Part shown: piece after piece, positions 1 through 8,421 of the stretch
How positions within the stretch are numbered: position 1 is the first letter of the stretch
Layout: each line of letters opens with the position of its first letter
From: Amycolatopsis eburnea
GTDB lineage: Bacteria > Actinomycetota > Actinomycetes > Mycobacteriales > Pseudonocardiaceae
Reading direction: 5' to 3'
DNA: 64,000 nt
NCBI RefSeq assembly: GCF_003937945.1
Contig: NZ_RSEC01000024.1
Span: 224,680-288,679, forward strand
The notes under the pieces: generated by a model
Database searches by the model: none
What the model was told of the DNA's origin: nothing
The model's input: the letters and a program-made list of their open reading frames with translations, nothing else
Program-made: the position numbers and the translations under genes

Positions 1-97
1 CCCGCTGCCCGCCGTCCGCCGCCAGGGCGGCGATCGCCGCCGTGGTGATCGTCTTGCCGACCCCGGTCCCGGTCCCCGTCATCACCAGCATGGTCAC
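1..97 (-). CDS. bioD: Dethiobiotin synthetase, N-terminal part (cut by window edge)
   Basis: BioD forms dethiobiotin from 7,8-diaminopelargonate, CO2 and ATP, the penultimate step of biotin synthesis. Only about 32 N-terminal residues are inside the window. They read MLVMTGTGTGVGKTITTAA after a possible upstream GTG-ACC, and contain the BioD P-loop GTGTGVGKT. The start could be GTG at 97 or ATG at 91; neither has a clear Shine-Dalgarno. bioA lies further right on the same strand, with two bicarbonate-transport/carbonic-anhydrase genes between. BioD itself consumes CO2, which suits that context. The identity rests on a short but very characteristic motif. Confidence 0.85.
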   Translation of the reverse strand, partial: MTMLVMTGTGTGVGKTITTAAIAALAADGGQR

Positions 98-262
98 GGA
101 CCATCAACTTAGTGACCCCGGCCGGGGTCGCGCACGGCGGTCCGGCTCCGGCAGCGCCGAAGCAGGCCGTCACCGGCGAGGCTCCGGGCGGGCCACCCGA
201 CTCAGGCCGTGCGCGGCGGGGCAGGTGCCTGGCTGGCGAGGTCGGCACTGCCCGCCCCGGGC

Positions 263-303
263 GCGCACGCGGGCCGTGCTCCAACACCACGGCCCGCGTG
301 CGC
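263..303. terminator. Strong hairpin after the first SulP-CA gene
   Basis: A perfect 16-bp inverted repeat (263-278 with 288-303) with a 9-nt loop lies just beyond the stop codon at 308 of the minus-strand SulP-CA gene. There is no clear T-tract, as is common for actinobacterial terminators. It separates the transporter from bioD. Confidence 0.65.
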
Positions 304-307
304 CAGG

Positions 308-2485
308 TCAGGCTCCCGGCACCGCCACCGGCGCCCCGGCCGGGCGGAACGTGCGCTCGGCCGGGTCGAACAGGTGGACCTGCGCCGTCCCGACCGCGAA
401 GTACATCCCGGTCAGCTGCAGCTTCCCGGCCGCCTCGGCCGCGGCCACCGATGGGTACTCGCGCAGGTGGTCCAGCTGCTGGAGCACGTTGTGCAGGGCC
501 AGCCGGTCACCTTCGCGGGCCGGGACGGCGCCGTCCAGCGTGGCCGCGCCGAGGCGGTGCGCGCTCGGCTCCGCGTGGCGGAGCCAGACCGACAGCGGCC
601 CCGGCGGCGGGCCGTCCACGAGCGCCGCCATCGCGCCGCAGCCCGAGTGGCCGCACACCACGATCTCCTCGACGCCGAGCACGCCGACGGCGAACTCGAT
701 CGACGCGTTCATCGACGGGTCGGCCTGCCCGGGCGGGACGAGGTTGCCGATGTTGCGGATGGTGAACAGGTCGCCCGGGCCGCTGGTGGTGATCAGGTTC
801 GGCACGATCCGGGAGTCGCCGCAGGTGATGAACAGCGTGCGGGGGCGCTGGCCGTCGGCGAGCCCGGACAGCGTGTTCTTCAGCAGCGGCGCGGTCCGGC
901 GGTGGAACTCGGTCGCGCCGTTGCGGGTCTGCTGCGTCGGGATGCCTTCGGTGGCCTGCCACTCCGACCACGGCGCGAGCCAGCGCGGCACCGCCCGGCT
1001 CGCGTGCAGCCGCGACCGCGTCGGGCGGCCCGCCTTGCCCTCGCCGAACCACGGGTGGCCGACCTCGTCGACCTCGACCGTGCCGCCGGCGCGTTCGTGC
1101 GCCTGCTGCCAGGTCGTGAGGCTTTCGAACGCGGCGTGGTCGAGGTAGTCGACGACCAGTTCCAGCCGCACCGGCACGCCGGACGGGATGGTCCCGAGCA
1201 CCTTCGAAAGCCGCGGCACCGACAGGAACGTCAGGACGCCTTCGACGACGACGCGCCAGCCGTCGCCTTCGCGCTCGACGTGGATGCCCGACCAGAGCGT
1301 CCGGCGCAGCATCAGCACGAGCGCCAGCCCGATGCCCGCGAGCACGCCGGTGAGCAGGTCGAACACCACGACGCCGGCGAGGGTGAGCAGGTAGACGGGC
1401 AGGTCGCCGTGGGCGAGGACGGTCTTGATGTGGCCGGGGTTGACCAGCTTCGCGCCGACGTGCACCAGCAGCCCGGCCAGCGCCGCGAGCGGGATGCTCT
1501 GGATCAGCCCGGCGAGCAGCACGACGAACAGCAGCACCCAGACGCCGTGCAGCACCGCCGACGCGCGGGTCCTGGCCCCGGCGGTGACGTTGGTGGAGCT
1601 GCGGACGATGACGCCGGTGACCGGCAGGCCGCCCAGCGCTCCGGAGACCATGTTGGCCGCGCCCTGGCCGACCAGTTCGCGGTCGAGGTTGGCGCGCCGC
1701 CCGGTGTGCATCTTGTCCACCGCCACGGCCGAAAGCAGGCTTTCGACGCTGGCGATCAGCGCGATCGTCACGACGGCGAGCGCGAACGCGCCCCACCCGC
1801 CGTCCGGCAGCCGCGGGACGAGCCCGATGTCCAGCACGTCGCCGGGGAGTTCGACGCGCGGCAGCGTCATGCCGAAGGCGACCGAAACGACCGTGGCGGC
1901 GGCGATCGCGGCGAGCGGCCCCGGCACCTTGCGGACGGCGGCCGGGAGCTTCGGCCAGAGCAGCAGGATGGCGATGGTGAGCAGGCCGATTATCGCGGCC
2001 GAGTCGTGGTGGGCGACGATCTGGCCGGGCAGCTCGGCGATGTTCTGCACCGCCGAGCTCTGCGCCTTGCCGCCGAGGACGACGTGGAGCTGGCCGAGCA
2101 CGATCGTGACGCCGATGCCGGCCAGCATGCCGTGCACGATCGCCGGCGAGATGGCCAGCGCGGCGCGCGCGATGCGGCTCAGCCCCAGCAGGATCTGGCA
2201 CGCGCCGGCGGCGACGGTGATCGCGCAGGTGACGGCCCAGCCGAAGGTGTCGATGGTTTCGGCCATGACCACGGTCAGGCCGGCGGCGGGCCCGCTCACC
2301 TGCAGGGCGGAGCCGCCGAGCGCGCCGGCGACGACGCCACCGACGACGGCGGCGACGAGCCCGGCGGCGACCGGGGCGCCCGAAGCGAGGGCGATGCCCA
2401 GGGACAGGGGTACTGCGACGAGGAAGACGACCAGTGAGGCCGGCAGGTCGTGGCGGAGCACGGCGAGGGGTCTCATGATCACCAT
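308..2485 (-). CDS. SulP-family anion transporter fused to beta-carbonic anhydrase (copy 1)
   Basis: 725 residues. About residues 10-400 form a SulP transporter with many hydrophobic helices (start HDLPASLVVFLVAVPLSLGI). A STAS-like segment follows at about 410-510, then a C-terminal beta-class carbonic anhydrase from about 545. Its zinc and catalytic motifs are complete: TCGDSR near 555 (Cys ligand, Asp-Arg dyad) and CGHSGC (His and Cys ligands). The M. tuberculosis protein Rv3273 has the same fusion. The likely role is bicarbonate (or sulfate) import coupled to CO2/HCO3- interconversion; the substrate is inferred. It is a tandem paralogue of the next gene. The start is ATG 2485 or the nearby ATG 2476; neither has a Shine-Dalgarno. 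Confidence 0.9.
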   Translation of the reverse strand: MVIMRPLAVLRHDLPASLVVFLVAVPLSLGIALASGAPVAAGLVAAVVGGVVAGALGGSALQVSGPAAGLTVVMAETIDTFGWAVTCAITVAAGACQILLGLSRIARAALAISPAIVHGMLAGIGVTIVLGQLHVVLGGKAQSSAVQNIAELPGQIVAHHDSAAIIGLLTIAILLLWPKLPAAVRKVPGPLAAIAAATVVSVAFGMTLPRVELPGDVLDIGLVPRLPDGGWGAFALAVVTIALIASVESLLSAVAVDKMHTGRRANLDRELVGQGAANMVSGALGGLPVTGVIVRSSTNVTAGARTRASAVLHGVWVLLFVVLLAGLIQSIPLAALAGLLVHVGAKLVNPGHIKTVLAHGDLPVYLLTLAGVVVFDLLTGVLAGIGLALVLMLRRTLWSGIHVEREGDGWRVVVEGVLTFLSVPRLSKVLGTIPSGVPVRLELVVDYLDHAAFESLTTWQQAHERAGGTVEVDEVGHPWFGEGKAGRPTRSRLHASRAVPRWLAPWSEWQATEGIPTQQTRNGATEFHRRTAPLLKNTLSGLADGQRPRTLFITCGDSRIVPNLITTSGPGDLFTIRNIGNLVPPGQADPSMNASIEFAVGVLGVEEIVVCGHSGCGAMAALVDGPPPGPLSVWLRHAEPSAHRLGAATLDGAVPAREGDRLALHNVLQQLDHLREYPSVAAAEAAGKLQLTGMYFAVGTAQVHLFDPAERTFRPAGAPVAVPGA

Positions 2486-2490
2486 GCAAC

Positions 2491-2519
2491 CGGAAAACGA
2501 GTGAAATGTCCGCTATGCA
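2491..2519 (-). promoter_or_regulatory. 29-bp element shared by both SulP-CA starts (copy 1)
   Basis: This 29-bp stretch ends about 5 bases before the ATG of SulP-CA copy 1. It matches 24 of 29 bases of the segment at 4982-5010 before copy 2. Read towards the genes, the shared core is TAGCGGAC followed by TTTC and TTTCCG-like blocks. It could be a promoter/operator or leader kept after the duplication. Confidence 0.5.
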
Positions 2520-2605
2520 CCACTCGATCGGGTGAACAAATCGCGGTAATTAGCTCGAATGTCACATACCGGACAAGTCGTTAACAAGCCGTTCACAAGC
2601 ATGGC

Positions 2606-2619
2606 CTGTCAAGTGACAG
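2606..2619 (-). promoter_or_regulatory. Palindrome overlapping a -35-like TTGACA upstream of SulP-CA copy 1
   Basis: CTGTCA-AG-TGACAG is an inverted repeat with 6-bp arms. On the minus strand it contains TTGACA, a consensus -35 hexamer, with weak -10 candidates (TTGTGA/TTGTTA) further downstream. It lies about 120 bases before the SulP-CA start. Promoter or operator function is inferred. Confidence 0.35.
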
Positions 2620-2658
2620 TTGAATTCCGTACCACACAAGGGTTTCACTCGCCGGGAC

Positions 2659-2747
2659 AAGCGCCCCAATGTGGCGTTGGTTGCGTCCAACGCACCCAAT
2701 GTGGCGTTCGGTGCATCCAACGCACCGAACGCCACATTGGGGCGCTT
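2659..2747. repeat. Intergenic palindromic repeat, family C (AAGCGCCCCAATGTGGC type)
   Basis: An AAGCGCCCCAATGTGGCGTT arm (2659-2678) and a second CCAATGTGGCGTTCGGTGC arm face an inverted GCACCGAACGCCACATTGG-GGCGCTT arm ending at 2747. The element starts 5 bases beyond the stop of SulP-CA copy 2, so it may end that transcript. Related copies lie at 42912-42958 and 58814-58959, with a remnant near 43183. Confidence 0.75.
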
Positions 2748-2751
2748 CGGG

Positions 2752-4968
2752 TCAGTGCTCCAGCGCGCCGGCCGGGACGAAGCCGCGGGCCGCGTCGTCC
2801 AAAAGGGACACCTGCGCGGCGCCGACGTCGAAGTACATGCCGGTGAGCCGGAGCGCGCCCCGCTCGAGCGCGGCCGCCACCACCGGGTACGCGCGCAGGA
2901 TCTCCAGCTGCTGCACCACGTTCTGCAGCGCGAGCTGGTCGGCCTCGGCGGCCGGGCGCGCGCCGCCGAGCAGCAGCGGCGCTTCGCGGGCGCGGCGCCG
3001 GAGCGTCGCTTCGCCGTGGCGCAGCCAGCTGCCGAGCTGGTCGAGCCCGTCCGGGGCCTGGCCGAGCAACGCCTTCATCGCGCCGCAGCCGGAGTGCCCG
3101 CACACCACGATCTCCGCCACGCCCAGGACGCCGACCGCGTACTCGATCGCCGCGCCGACCGACGAGTCTTCGCCGTCCGGCGGGGGCACGAGGTTGCCGA
3201 TGTTCCGGACCGTGAACAGGTCGCCCGGCCCGCTGGTGGTGATCAGGTTGGGCACGATCCGCGCGTCGCCGCAGGTGATGAACAGCGTGTGCGGCTGCTG
3301 GCCGTGCGCCAGCCCGCTCCACGTGTCGCGCAGCAGCGGCGCGGTGCGGCGCTGGAACTCCGAGGCACCGCGGCAAAGCAGCGAGCTGGCCGTGCGCTGG
3401 GCGGGCAGCACGACGTGCTCGGCCTGCCACTGCGACCACGGCGCGAGCCACCGCGGCACGACGCGCGCGGCGACGCTGCGGCGCACGGTCGGCGCGCCCG
3501 AGCTCCCGCGTTCGAACCACGGGTGCCCGATCTCGTCGACCGTCACCGGCCCGGCGTGCGCCTGCTGCCAGCCGCGCAGGCAGTCGAACGCGGCGTGGTC
3601 GAGGTAGTCGACGAGCAGTTCGAGGGTGACCTCGGCGTGCGGCGGCACCGAGGCGAGGACCCGGGTCAGCCGCGGCACGGACAGGAACGTCAGCGCGCCT
3701 TCGATGACGACGCGGTGGCGCTCGCCGTCGGTCTCGACGTGGATCCCGGAAAAGATCATCCGCCGGAGCATCAGCGCGAGCGCGAGCAGGATCCCCGCCG
3801 CGACGCCGGTGAGCAGGTTGACGGCCACCGCGCCGGCGAGCGTGACGGCGTACACCGGCAGGTCGCCGTGGCGGCGGACTTCCTTGAGCCCGTTGAGGTT
3901 CACGAGCTTCGTGCCGACGTAGACGAGCAGGGCGGCCAGCGCGGCGAGCGGGATCAGCCGCAGCACGCCGGTCAGCAGCAGGCACGCGGCGAGGATCCAG
4001 GCGCAGTGCAGGATCGCCGACAGCCGCGTGCGCGCGCCCGCCTCGTAGTTGGTCATGCTGCGCACGATGACGCCGGTGACCGGGAACCCGCCGAGCGCGC
4101 CGGCGGCGACGTTCGCCGCGCCTTGGCCGATGAGCTCGCGGTCGAGGTCGGTGCGCGGGCGGCCGCGGAGCTTGTCGACCGAGACGGCCGACAGCAGGCT
4201 TTCCAGGCCGGCGATGAGCGCGATGGTGACCGCGGCGAGCGCGAACCCGCCCCAGCCGCCGTCCGGCAGCCGCGGCACGACGTGCAGCGCGGGCAGCCCG
4301 GCGGGCAGGTCGACGCGCGGCAGCGACATGCCGGTCGCGACGGACAGCCCGGTGGCCAGCGCGACGGCGGCCAGCGGCGCGGGCACCCGGCGGACGGCCT
4401 TCGGCAGCCGCGGCCAGGCGACCAGCACGGCCAGGGTGACGACCCCGATCAGCACGGCCTGGTCGTGGTGCGCGGCGATCTGCCGCGGCAGTGCGAGGAC
4501 GTTGGCGAGCGCGGAGCCCTGCGCGCTACCGCCGAGCACGACGTGCAGCTGGCCGAGCACGAGCGTGACGCCGATGCCGGCGAGCAGCCCGTGCACGATG
4601 GCGGGCGACACGGCGAGTGCGGCGCGGGCGGCCTTGGTGAGGCCGAAGAGGATCTGCAGCAGGCCGGCGGCGACGGTGATCGCGCAGGTGACCGGCCAGC
4701 CGTGGGTGGCGATCGTGTCGGCCAGCACCACGGTGAGGGCGGCGGACGGCCCGCTGACTTGCAGCGGCGACCCGCCGAGGAGGCTCGCGACCAGCCCGCC
4801 GACGACGGCGGAGATCAGGCCCGAGAGCAACGGCGCCCCGGCGGCGAAGGCCACGCCGAGGGACAGGGGGACGGCGACGAGGAAGACGACTATCGACGCG
4901 AGGAGGTCGTGTTTGAGGTGCTGCTTCGGCGGGCCGGTGTCGTGTTCGCCACGAACGATCTCGATCAT
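2752..4968 (-). CDS. SulP-family anion transporter fused to beta-carbonic anhydrase (copy 2)
   Basis: 738 residues with the same layout as copy 1: SulP membrane domain (start LKHDLLASIVVFLVAVPLSL), STAS-like segment, and a C-terminal beta-carbonic anhydrase with TCGDAR and CGHSGC. The zinc ligands and the Asp-Arg dyad are kept; Ser in CGDSR is Ala here. An N-terminal extension of about 18 residues (MIEIVRGEHDTGPPKQH) and an insertion in the STAS/CA linker distinguish it from copy 1. The two genes are in tandem on the same strand, 266 bp apart, and clearly paralogous. Proposed role: bicarbonate uptake with local CO2 hydration. Substrate specificity cannot be read from sequence. The ATG at 4968 has no obvious Shine-Dalgarno. 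Confidence 0.9.
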   Translation of the reverse strand: MIEIVRGEHDTGPPKQHLKHDLLASIVVFLVAVPLSLGVAFAAGAPLLSGLISAVVGGLVASLLGGSPLQVSGPSAALTVVLADTIATHGWPVTCAITVAAGLLQILFGLTKAARAALAVSPAIVHGLLAGIGVTLVLGQLHVVLGGSAQGSALANVLALPRQIAAHHDQAVLIGVVTLAVLVAWPRLPKAVRRVPAPLAAVALATGLSVATGMSLPRVDLPAGLPALHVVPRLPDGGWGGFALAAVTIALIAGLESLLSAVSVDKLRGRPRTDLDRELIGQGAANVAAGALGGFPVTGVIVRSMTNYEAGARTRLSAILHCAWILAACLLLTGVLRLIPLAALAALLVYVGTKLVNLNGLKEVRRHGDLPVYAVTLAGAVAVNLLTGVAAGILLALALMLRRMIFSGIHVETDGERHRVVIEGALTFLSVPRLTRVLASVPPHAEVTLELLVDYLDHAAFDCLRGWQQAHAGPVTVDEIGHPWFERGSSGAPTVRRSVAARVVPRWLAPWSQWQAEHVVLPAQRTASSLLCRGASEFQRRTAPLLRDTWSGLAHGQQPHTLFITCGDARIVPNLITTSGPGDLFTVRNIGNLVPPPDGEDSSVGAAIEYAVGVLGVAEIVVCGHSGCGAMKALLGQAPDGLDQLGSWLRHGEATLRRRAREAPLLLGGARPAAEADQLALQNVVQQLEILRAYPVVAAALERGALRLTGMYFDVGAAQVSLLDDAARGFVPAGALEH

Positions 4969-4981
4969 GGGGGCAGGATCG

Positions 4982-5010
4982 CGGAAACCGGGCGAAAAGT
5001 CCGCTACGCA
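4982..5010 (-). promoter_or_regulatory. 29-bp element shared by both SulP-CA starts (copy 2)
   Basis: This lies 13 bases before the ATG of SulP-CA copy 2 and matches 24 of 29 bases of the element at 2491-2519. Flanking sequence is much less similar, suggesting either selection or a boundary of the duplication. Confidence 0.5.
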
Positions 5011-5180
5011 AGCATTTCTCGCGTTTGGTCCGGTACGGGATCGGTTCGCTCACCCGGACCTTTCACACGGACCGCTCCCACCGTTCGCGTGGTGTCGATC
5101 TTGCTCCGGCACACAGCGCGACGATGAGGGACCTTCGGGTCTCGCTGTGGGCGTGGTCACACCCGATGTGCTGAAATCAA

Positions 5181-5425
5181 GCCTTTTCGGCGACCGCGAG
5201 CATCGCGCGGGTGATCAGGGCCGAGCGGAACGCCTCGCCCGGACCAGCCACCCACCACGAGGCCCGCGACACCCGGCGAGCGAGGCACCACCCGCCTCAC
5301 GCCTTTCGGCAACCGCGAGCATCGCGCGGGTCATCAGAGCAGGCACGGGATCGCCTCGCCCGGACCGGCAACCCCCGCAAAGCCGCGACACCCGGCGAGC
5401 GAGGCACCACCCGCCTCGCCCGCCT
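5181..5425. repeat. Two degenerate tandem copies of the bioA 3' end; rest of the 4969-5425 gap has no gene
   Basis: The last roughly 37 bases of bioA (5430-5466, GCCTTTTCGGCGACCGCGAG and on to GGGTGATCA) recur at 5181-5217 and, with small changes, at 5301-5335. The stretches between them also match each other (GCCTCGCCCGGACC followed by CGCGACACCCGGCGAGCGAG and GCACCACCCGCCTC). The array is therefore two units of about 120 bp plus the gene end itself. I see no gene in 4969-5425. The part 5011-5180 should hold the promoter of SulP-CA copy 2 but shows no clear consensus. Confidence 0.8.
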
Positions 5426-6700
5426 TTACGCCTTTTCGGCGACCGCGAGCATCGCGCGGGTGATCACCGCGAGGTCGTCGTCCGTCGAAACGTACGGGGG
5501 CATCGCGTAGACGAGGTCGCGGAACGGGCGCAGCCAGGCGCCGTGCTCGGTGACCACCTCGGTCGCCACCGCCATGTCGACCGGGTGGTCCAGCTGGAGC
5601 ACGCCGATGCCGCCGAGTACCCGGACGTCCACCACCGGGCCGAGGTCGCGAGCCGGCGCCAAGCCGTCCAGGAGGGCCTTCTCCAGGCGGGCGACGTCGT
5701 GGCGCCAGGTGCCGTCGGCGAGCAGGCCGAGCGAGGCGTTCGCGACCGCCGACGCCAGCGGGTTGCCCATGAACGTCGGGCCGTGCGCGAGGACCGGGAG
5801 CGCGCCGCGGGAGATGCCCGCCGCCACCTCCGGGGTGCACAGGGTCGCCGCCATGCTCAGGTAGCCGCCGGTCAGCGCCTTGCCGACGCACAGGACGTCC
5901 GGCGTCACGCCCGCGTGCTCCGCCGCGAACAGCGTGCCGGTGCGGCCGAAGCCGGTCGCGATCTCGTCGAAGATCAGCAGCACGTCGTGCGCTTCGGTCA
6001 GTTCCCGCAGCGCGCGCAGGTACGCCGGGTGGTGGAAGCGCATGCCGCCCGCGCCCTGCACCACCGGTTCGACGATCACCGCCGCGAGTTCCCCCGCGTG
6101 CCGGGAAATCGCCTCGGCCAGGATGTCCACATAGGACTGATCCGGCGGCGTGCCGAACCCGGACGGCGGCGCGGGCACGAAGACCTGCTCGGGCAGCACC
6201 CCGCGCCACAGCGAGTGCATGCCGCCGTCGGGGTCGCACACGCTCATCGGCGTGAAGGTGTCGCCGTGGTAGCCGCCGCGCCAGGTGAGCAGCCGGCGCT
6301 TCTCCGGCAACCCGCGCGAACGCTGGTACTGCAGGCACATCTTGGCGGCGACCTCGACCGACACCGAGCCGGAGTCGCAGAGGAAGACGTGCTCCAGCCC
6401 CTCGGGCGTCACGTCGACCAGGGTCTTCGCCAGCGTGATCGCGGGTTCGTGCGTCAGGCCGCCGAACATGACGTGGCTCATCCGCCCGGCCTGCGCGGTG
6501 AGCGCGGCGTCGAGCGCCGGGTGCCGGTAGCCGTGGATGGCCGACCACCACGACGACATCCCGTCGACGAGCTCCCGGCCGTCAGCGAGCTTCAGCCGGA
6601 CGCCGCTCGCCTCGGTCACCAGCAGCGACGGCACCTTCGCCGGCATCGGCGCGTAGGGGTGCCACACGTGCTGAGCGTCCAAGGCGAGCAGGTCGGTCAT
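5426..6700 (-). CDS. bioA: Adenosylmethionine-8-amino-7-oxononanoate aminotransferase
   Basis: BioA is a PLP enzyme that transaminates 7-keto-8-aminopelargonate with S-adenosylmethionine as donor, giving diaminopelargonate for BioD. 424 residues, a normal length. The N-terminus [10 protein letters not shown], the [13 protein letters not shown] block, [15 protein letters not shown] and [11 protein letters not shown] (PLP lysine near residue 270) are all typical BioA. It starts 17 bp after the stop of the P450 gene on the same strand, so the two are probably co-transcribed. Its 3' end is duplicated downstream. Confidence is high. Confidence 0.97.
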   Translation of the reverse strand: MTDLLALDAQHVWHPYAPMPAKVPSLLVTEASGVRLKLADGRELVDGMSSWWSAIHGYRHPALDAALTAQAGRMSHVMFGGLTHEPAITLAKTLVDVTPEGLEHVFLCDSGSVSVEVAAKMCLQYQRSRGLPEKRRLLTWRGGYHGDTFTPMSVCDPDGGMHSLWRGVLPEQVFVPAPPSGFGTPPDQSYVDILAEAISRHAGELAAVIVEPVVQGAGGMRFHHPAYLRALRELTEAHDVLLIFDEIATGFGRTGTLFAAEHAGVTPDVLCVGKALTGGYLSMAATLCTPEVAAGISRGALPVLAHGPTFMGNPLASAVANASLGLLADGTWRHDVARLEKALLDGLAPARDLGPVVDVRVLGGIGVLQLDHPVDMAVATEVVTEHGAWLRPFRDLVYAMPPYVSTDDDLAVITRAMLAVAEKA

Positions 6701-6717
6701 CAGCCGACCCTACGACG

Positions 6718-7920
6718 TCACTTCAGCCGGACCGGCAACGCCTCCAATCCGTGCACCAGCGAACTCGGCCGGTAGGCCAGCTCGTCCGGCTTCGCGTCCA
6801 GCGCCAGCTCCGGGAACCGGGCGATCAGCCCGCCCAGCGCGATCTCCGCCTCCAGCCGGGCCAGCGGCGCACCGACGCAGTAGTGGATGCCGTGCCCGAA
6901 GGCCAGGTGCCCGCCCGCCGCGCGGGTGATGTCGAGCCGGTCCGGCTCCGGGTAGCGCTCGGCGTCCCGGTTCGCGCCCAGCAGCGAAACCAGCACGAAC
7001 TCGCCTTCCGGGATCGTGATGCCGCCCACCTCGACCGGCTCGGCCGTGAACCGGATGGTGGCCAGGTGGATCGGGCCGTCGAAGCGGAGGAACTCCTCGA
7101 CGGCGTTCGGCATCAGCTCCGGCTCCGCGCGCAAGCGGGCCAGCTGCGCCGGCTCGCGCAGCAGCGCCAGGACGCCGTTGGCGATCAGGTTGACCGTGGT
7201 CTCGTGCCCGGCGACCAGCAGCAGGAACGCCATCGAGACGAGCTCGGGCTCGGACAGCGAGTCCCCGTCGTCGGTCGCGTGCACCAGGTCCGACAGCAGG
7301 TCCTCGGCCGGCTCGGCGCGCTTGCGCGCGATCAGGTCCGTCAGGTACGCGAACATGCTCTTCGCCGCGGCCTGCATCTCCGCCGGTTCCGCGGAGCTGA
7401 GCAACGTCCTCGACCACGCGGAAAAGTCGGTGCGGTCCGCCGCGCGCACGCCGAGCAGCTCGCAGATCACCGTGATCGGCAGCGGCGCGGCGAACGACGG
7501 CAGCAGGTCGGCCCGCTCCTGCCCGGCCAGCGCGTCGAGCAGCTCCGCGGTGATCTCCTCCACCCGCGGCCGCAGCCGGGCGATGGTCCGCCCGGTGAAC
7601 GCCTTGTTCACCAGCTTCCGCAGCCGCGTGTGGTCCGGCGGGTCGGAGTTGAGCATGTGGAAGCCCAGGTCCTGCCCCAGCCCGCCCTGCATGGCTTCGC
7701 CGGAGGGCAGCTTCGCCTCGAACAGCGCGCGGGCCCGCGCGCTGTTCTTGTGCAGCCGCGGATCCGCCAGCAGCGCCCGCGCCTGCGCGAAGTCCGTCAC
7801 GATGTAGCAGTCCAGGCCGCGCGGCATCCGGGCCCGGCGCACCGGGCCGCCCGCGCGCAGCAGCTCCGAGAACAGGTGCGCGTCCTGCGCGAAGTCCTGG
7901 GCCACTTCGAAAGTCGTCAT
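6718..7920 (-). CDS. Cytochrome P450
   Basis: 400 residues, a full-length class I bacterial P450. Visible motifs are the I-helix AGHETT near residue 240, a K-helix ExxR-type region (NAVEEFLRFDGP), and the heme loop FGHGIHYCVG with Cys348 as axial ligand. The general type resembles CYP105/CYP107 enzymes. The substrate cannot be read off. The gene sits directly upstream of bioA (17-bp gap) and 22 bp after an SRPBCC gene. In Bacillus subtilis a P450 (BioI, CYP107H1) makes a pimelate precursor for biotin, so a role in biotin precursor supply is possible here, but this is inferred from position only. No ferredoxin or reductase gene is adjacent. Confidence 0.93.
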   Translation of the reverse strand: MTTFEVAQDFAQDAHLFSELLRAGGPVRRARMPRGLDCYIVTDFAQARALLADPRLHKNSARARALFEAKLPSGEAMQGGLGQDLGFHMLNSDPPDHTRLRKLVNKAFTGRTIARLRPRVEEITAELLDALAGQERADLLPSFAAPLPITVICELLGVRAADRTDFSAWSRTLLSSAEPAEMQAAAKSMFAYLTDLIARKRAEPAEDLLSDLVHATDDGDSLSEPELVSMAFLLLVAGHETTVNLIANGVLALLREPAQLARLRAEPELMPNAVEEFLRFDGPIHLATIRFTAEPVEVGGITIPEGEFVLVSLLGANRDAERYPEPDRLDITRAAGGHLAFGHGIHYCVGAPLARLEAEIALGGLIARFPELALDAKPDELAYRPSSLVHGLEALPVRLK

Positions 7921-7942
7921 CCGCTCCCCCGTGCAGTCCGCT

Positions 7943-8356
7943 TCAGCGCTCGGCGAGTGCCGCCACCACGCGCTCGGTCACGTCCTGCCAGTATGCCCGT
8001 TGTTCCTCCCGTTCTTCCGCGTCCGCGAGCCATTCCTGGTGGAACCGCAACGTGGTCTTGGCGCCCGCGCCGCTCAGCCGCACCTGGACGGTCGAGTCGT
8101 GGTCCCAGTCGCTCGGCCGCCAGGTGAGCCGCACGCGGTCGTTCTCGACGTAGCTGCGGATCTCGCCGACCGTGCCGCTCGCCGTTTCGTACTCCGCGCC
8201 CGGCTCCCGCGGCAGCTCGACCCCGGGCCCGAGCCAGATCGCGACGCCGTCCCGGCCGACGAGGAACTCCCAAACCGTCTCGGGTGCGTACGGCAGGGTC
8301 CGCGAAACGCCGATGTTCCACCCGGCATCGGCCGTTTTCCCCACTGGTGAAGTCAT
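7943..8356 (-). CDS. SRPBCC / AHSA1-like domain protein
   Basis: 137 residues, one START/Bet v1-like (SRPBCC) domain of the activator-of-Hsp90-ATPase type: N-terminal GVSRTLPYAPETVWEFLVG, a central beta-rich core, and a C-terminal amphipathic helix (FHQEWLADAEEREEQRAYWQ). Such proteins bind small hydrophobic ligands or act as stress-related accessory proteins. The specific function is unknown. It lies upstream of the P450 and bioA on the same strand and may be the first gene of that transcript. Confidence 0.8.
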   Translation of the reverse strand: MTSPVGKTADAGWNIGVSRTLPYAPETVWEFLVGRDGVAIWLGPGVELPREPGAEYETASGTVGEIRSYVENDRVRLTWRPSDWDHDSTVQVRLSGAGAKTTLRFHQEWLADAEEREEQRAYWQDVTERVVAALAER

Positions 8357-8421
8357 GCCCGCATCTTCGCACCGGGGTACGACAAAACCGGGCGGCGGCC
8401 CGGCTGGGAGGATCGGTCCTC

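Noticed and set aside
209..2437. Very long plus-strand open frame (742 codons) opposite SulP-CA copy 1
   Set aside because: It is the antisense of a well-supported transporter; its product is low-complexity Arg/Gly/Asp-rich, typical of GC-rich shadow frames.
2620..5127. 835-codon plus-strand open frame opposite SulP-CA copy 2
   Set aside because: Same reason: composition is that of an antisense frame and no domain is recognisable.
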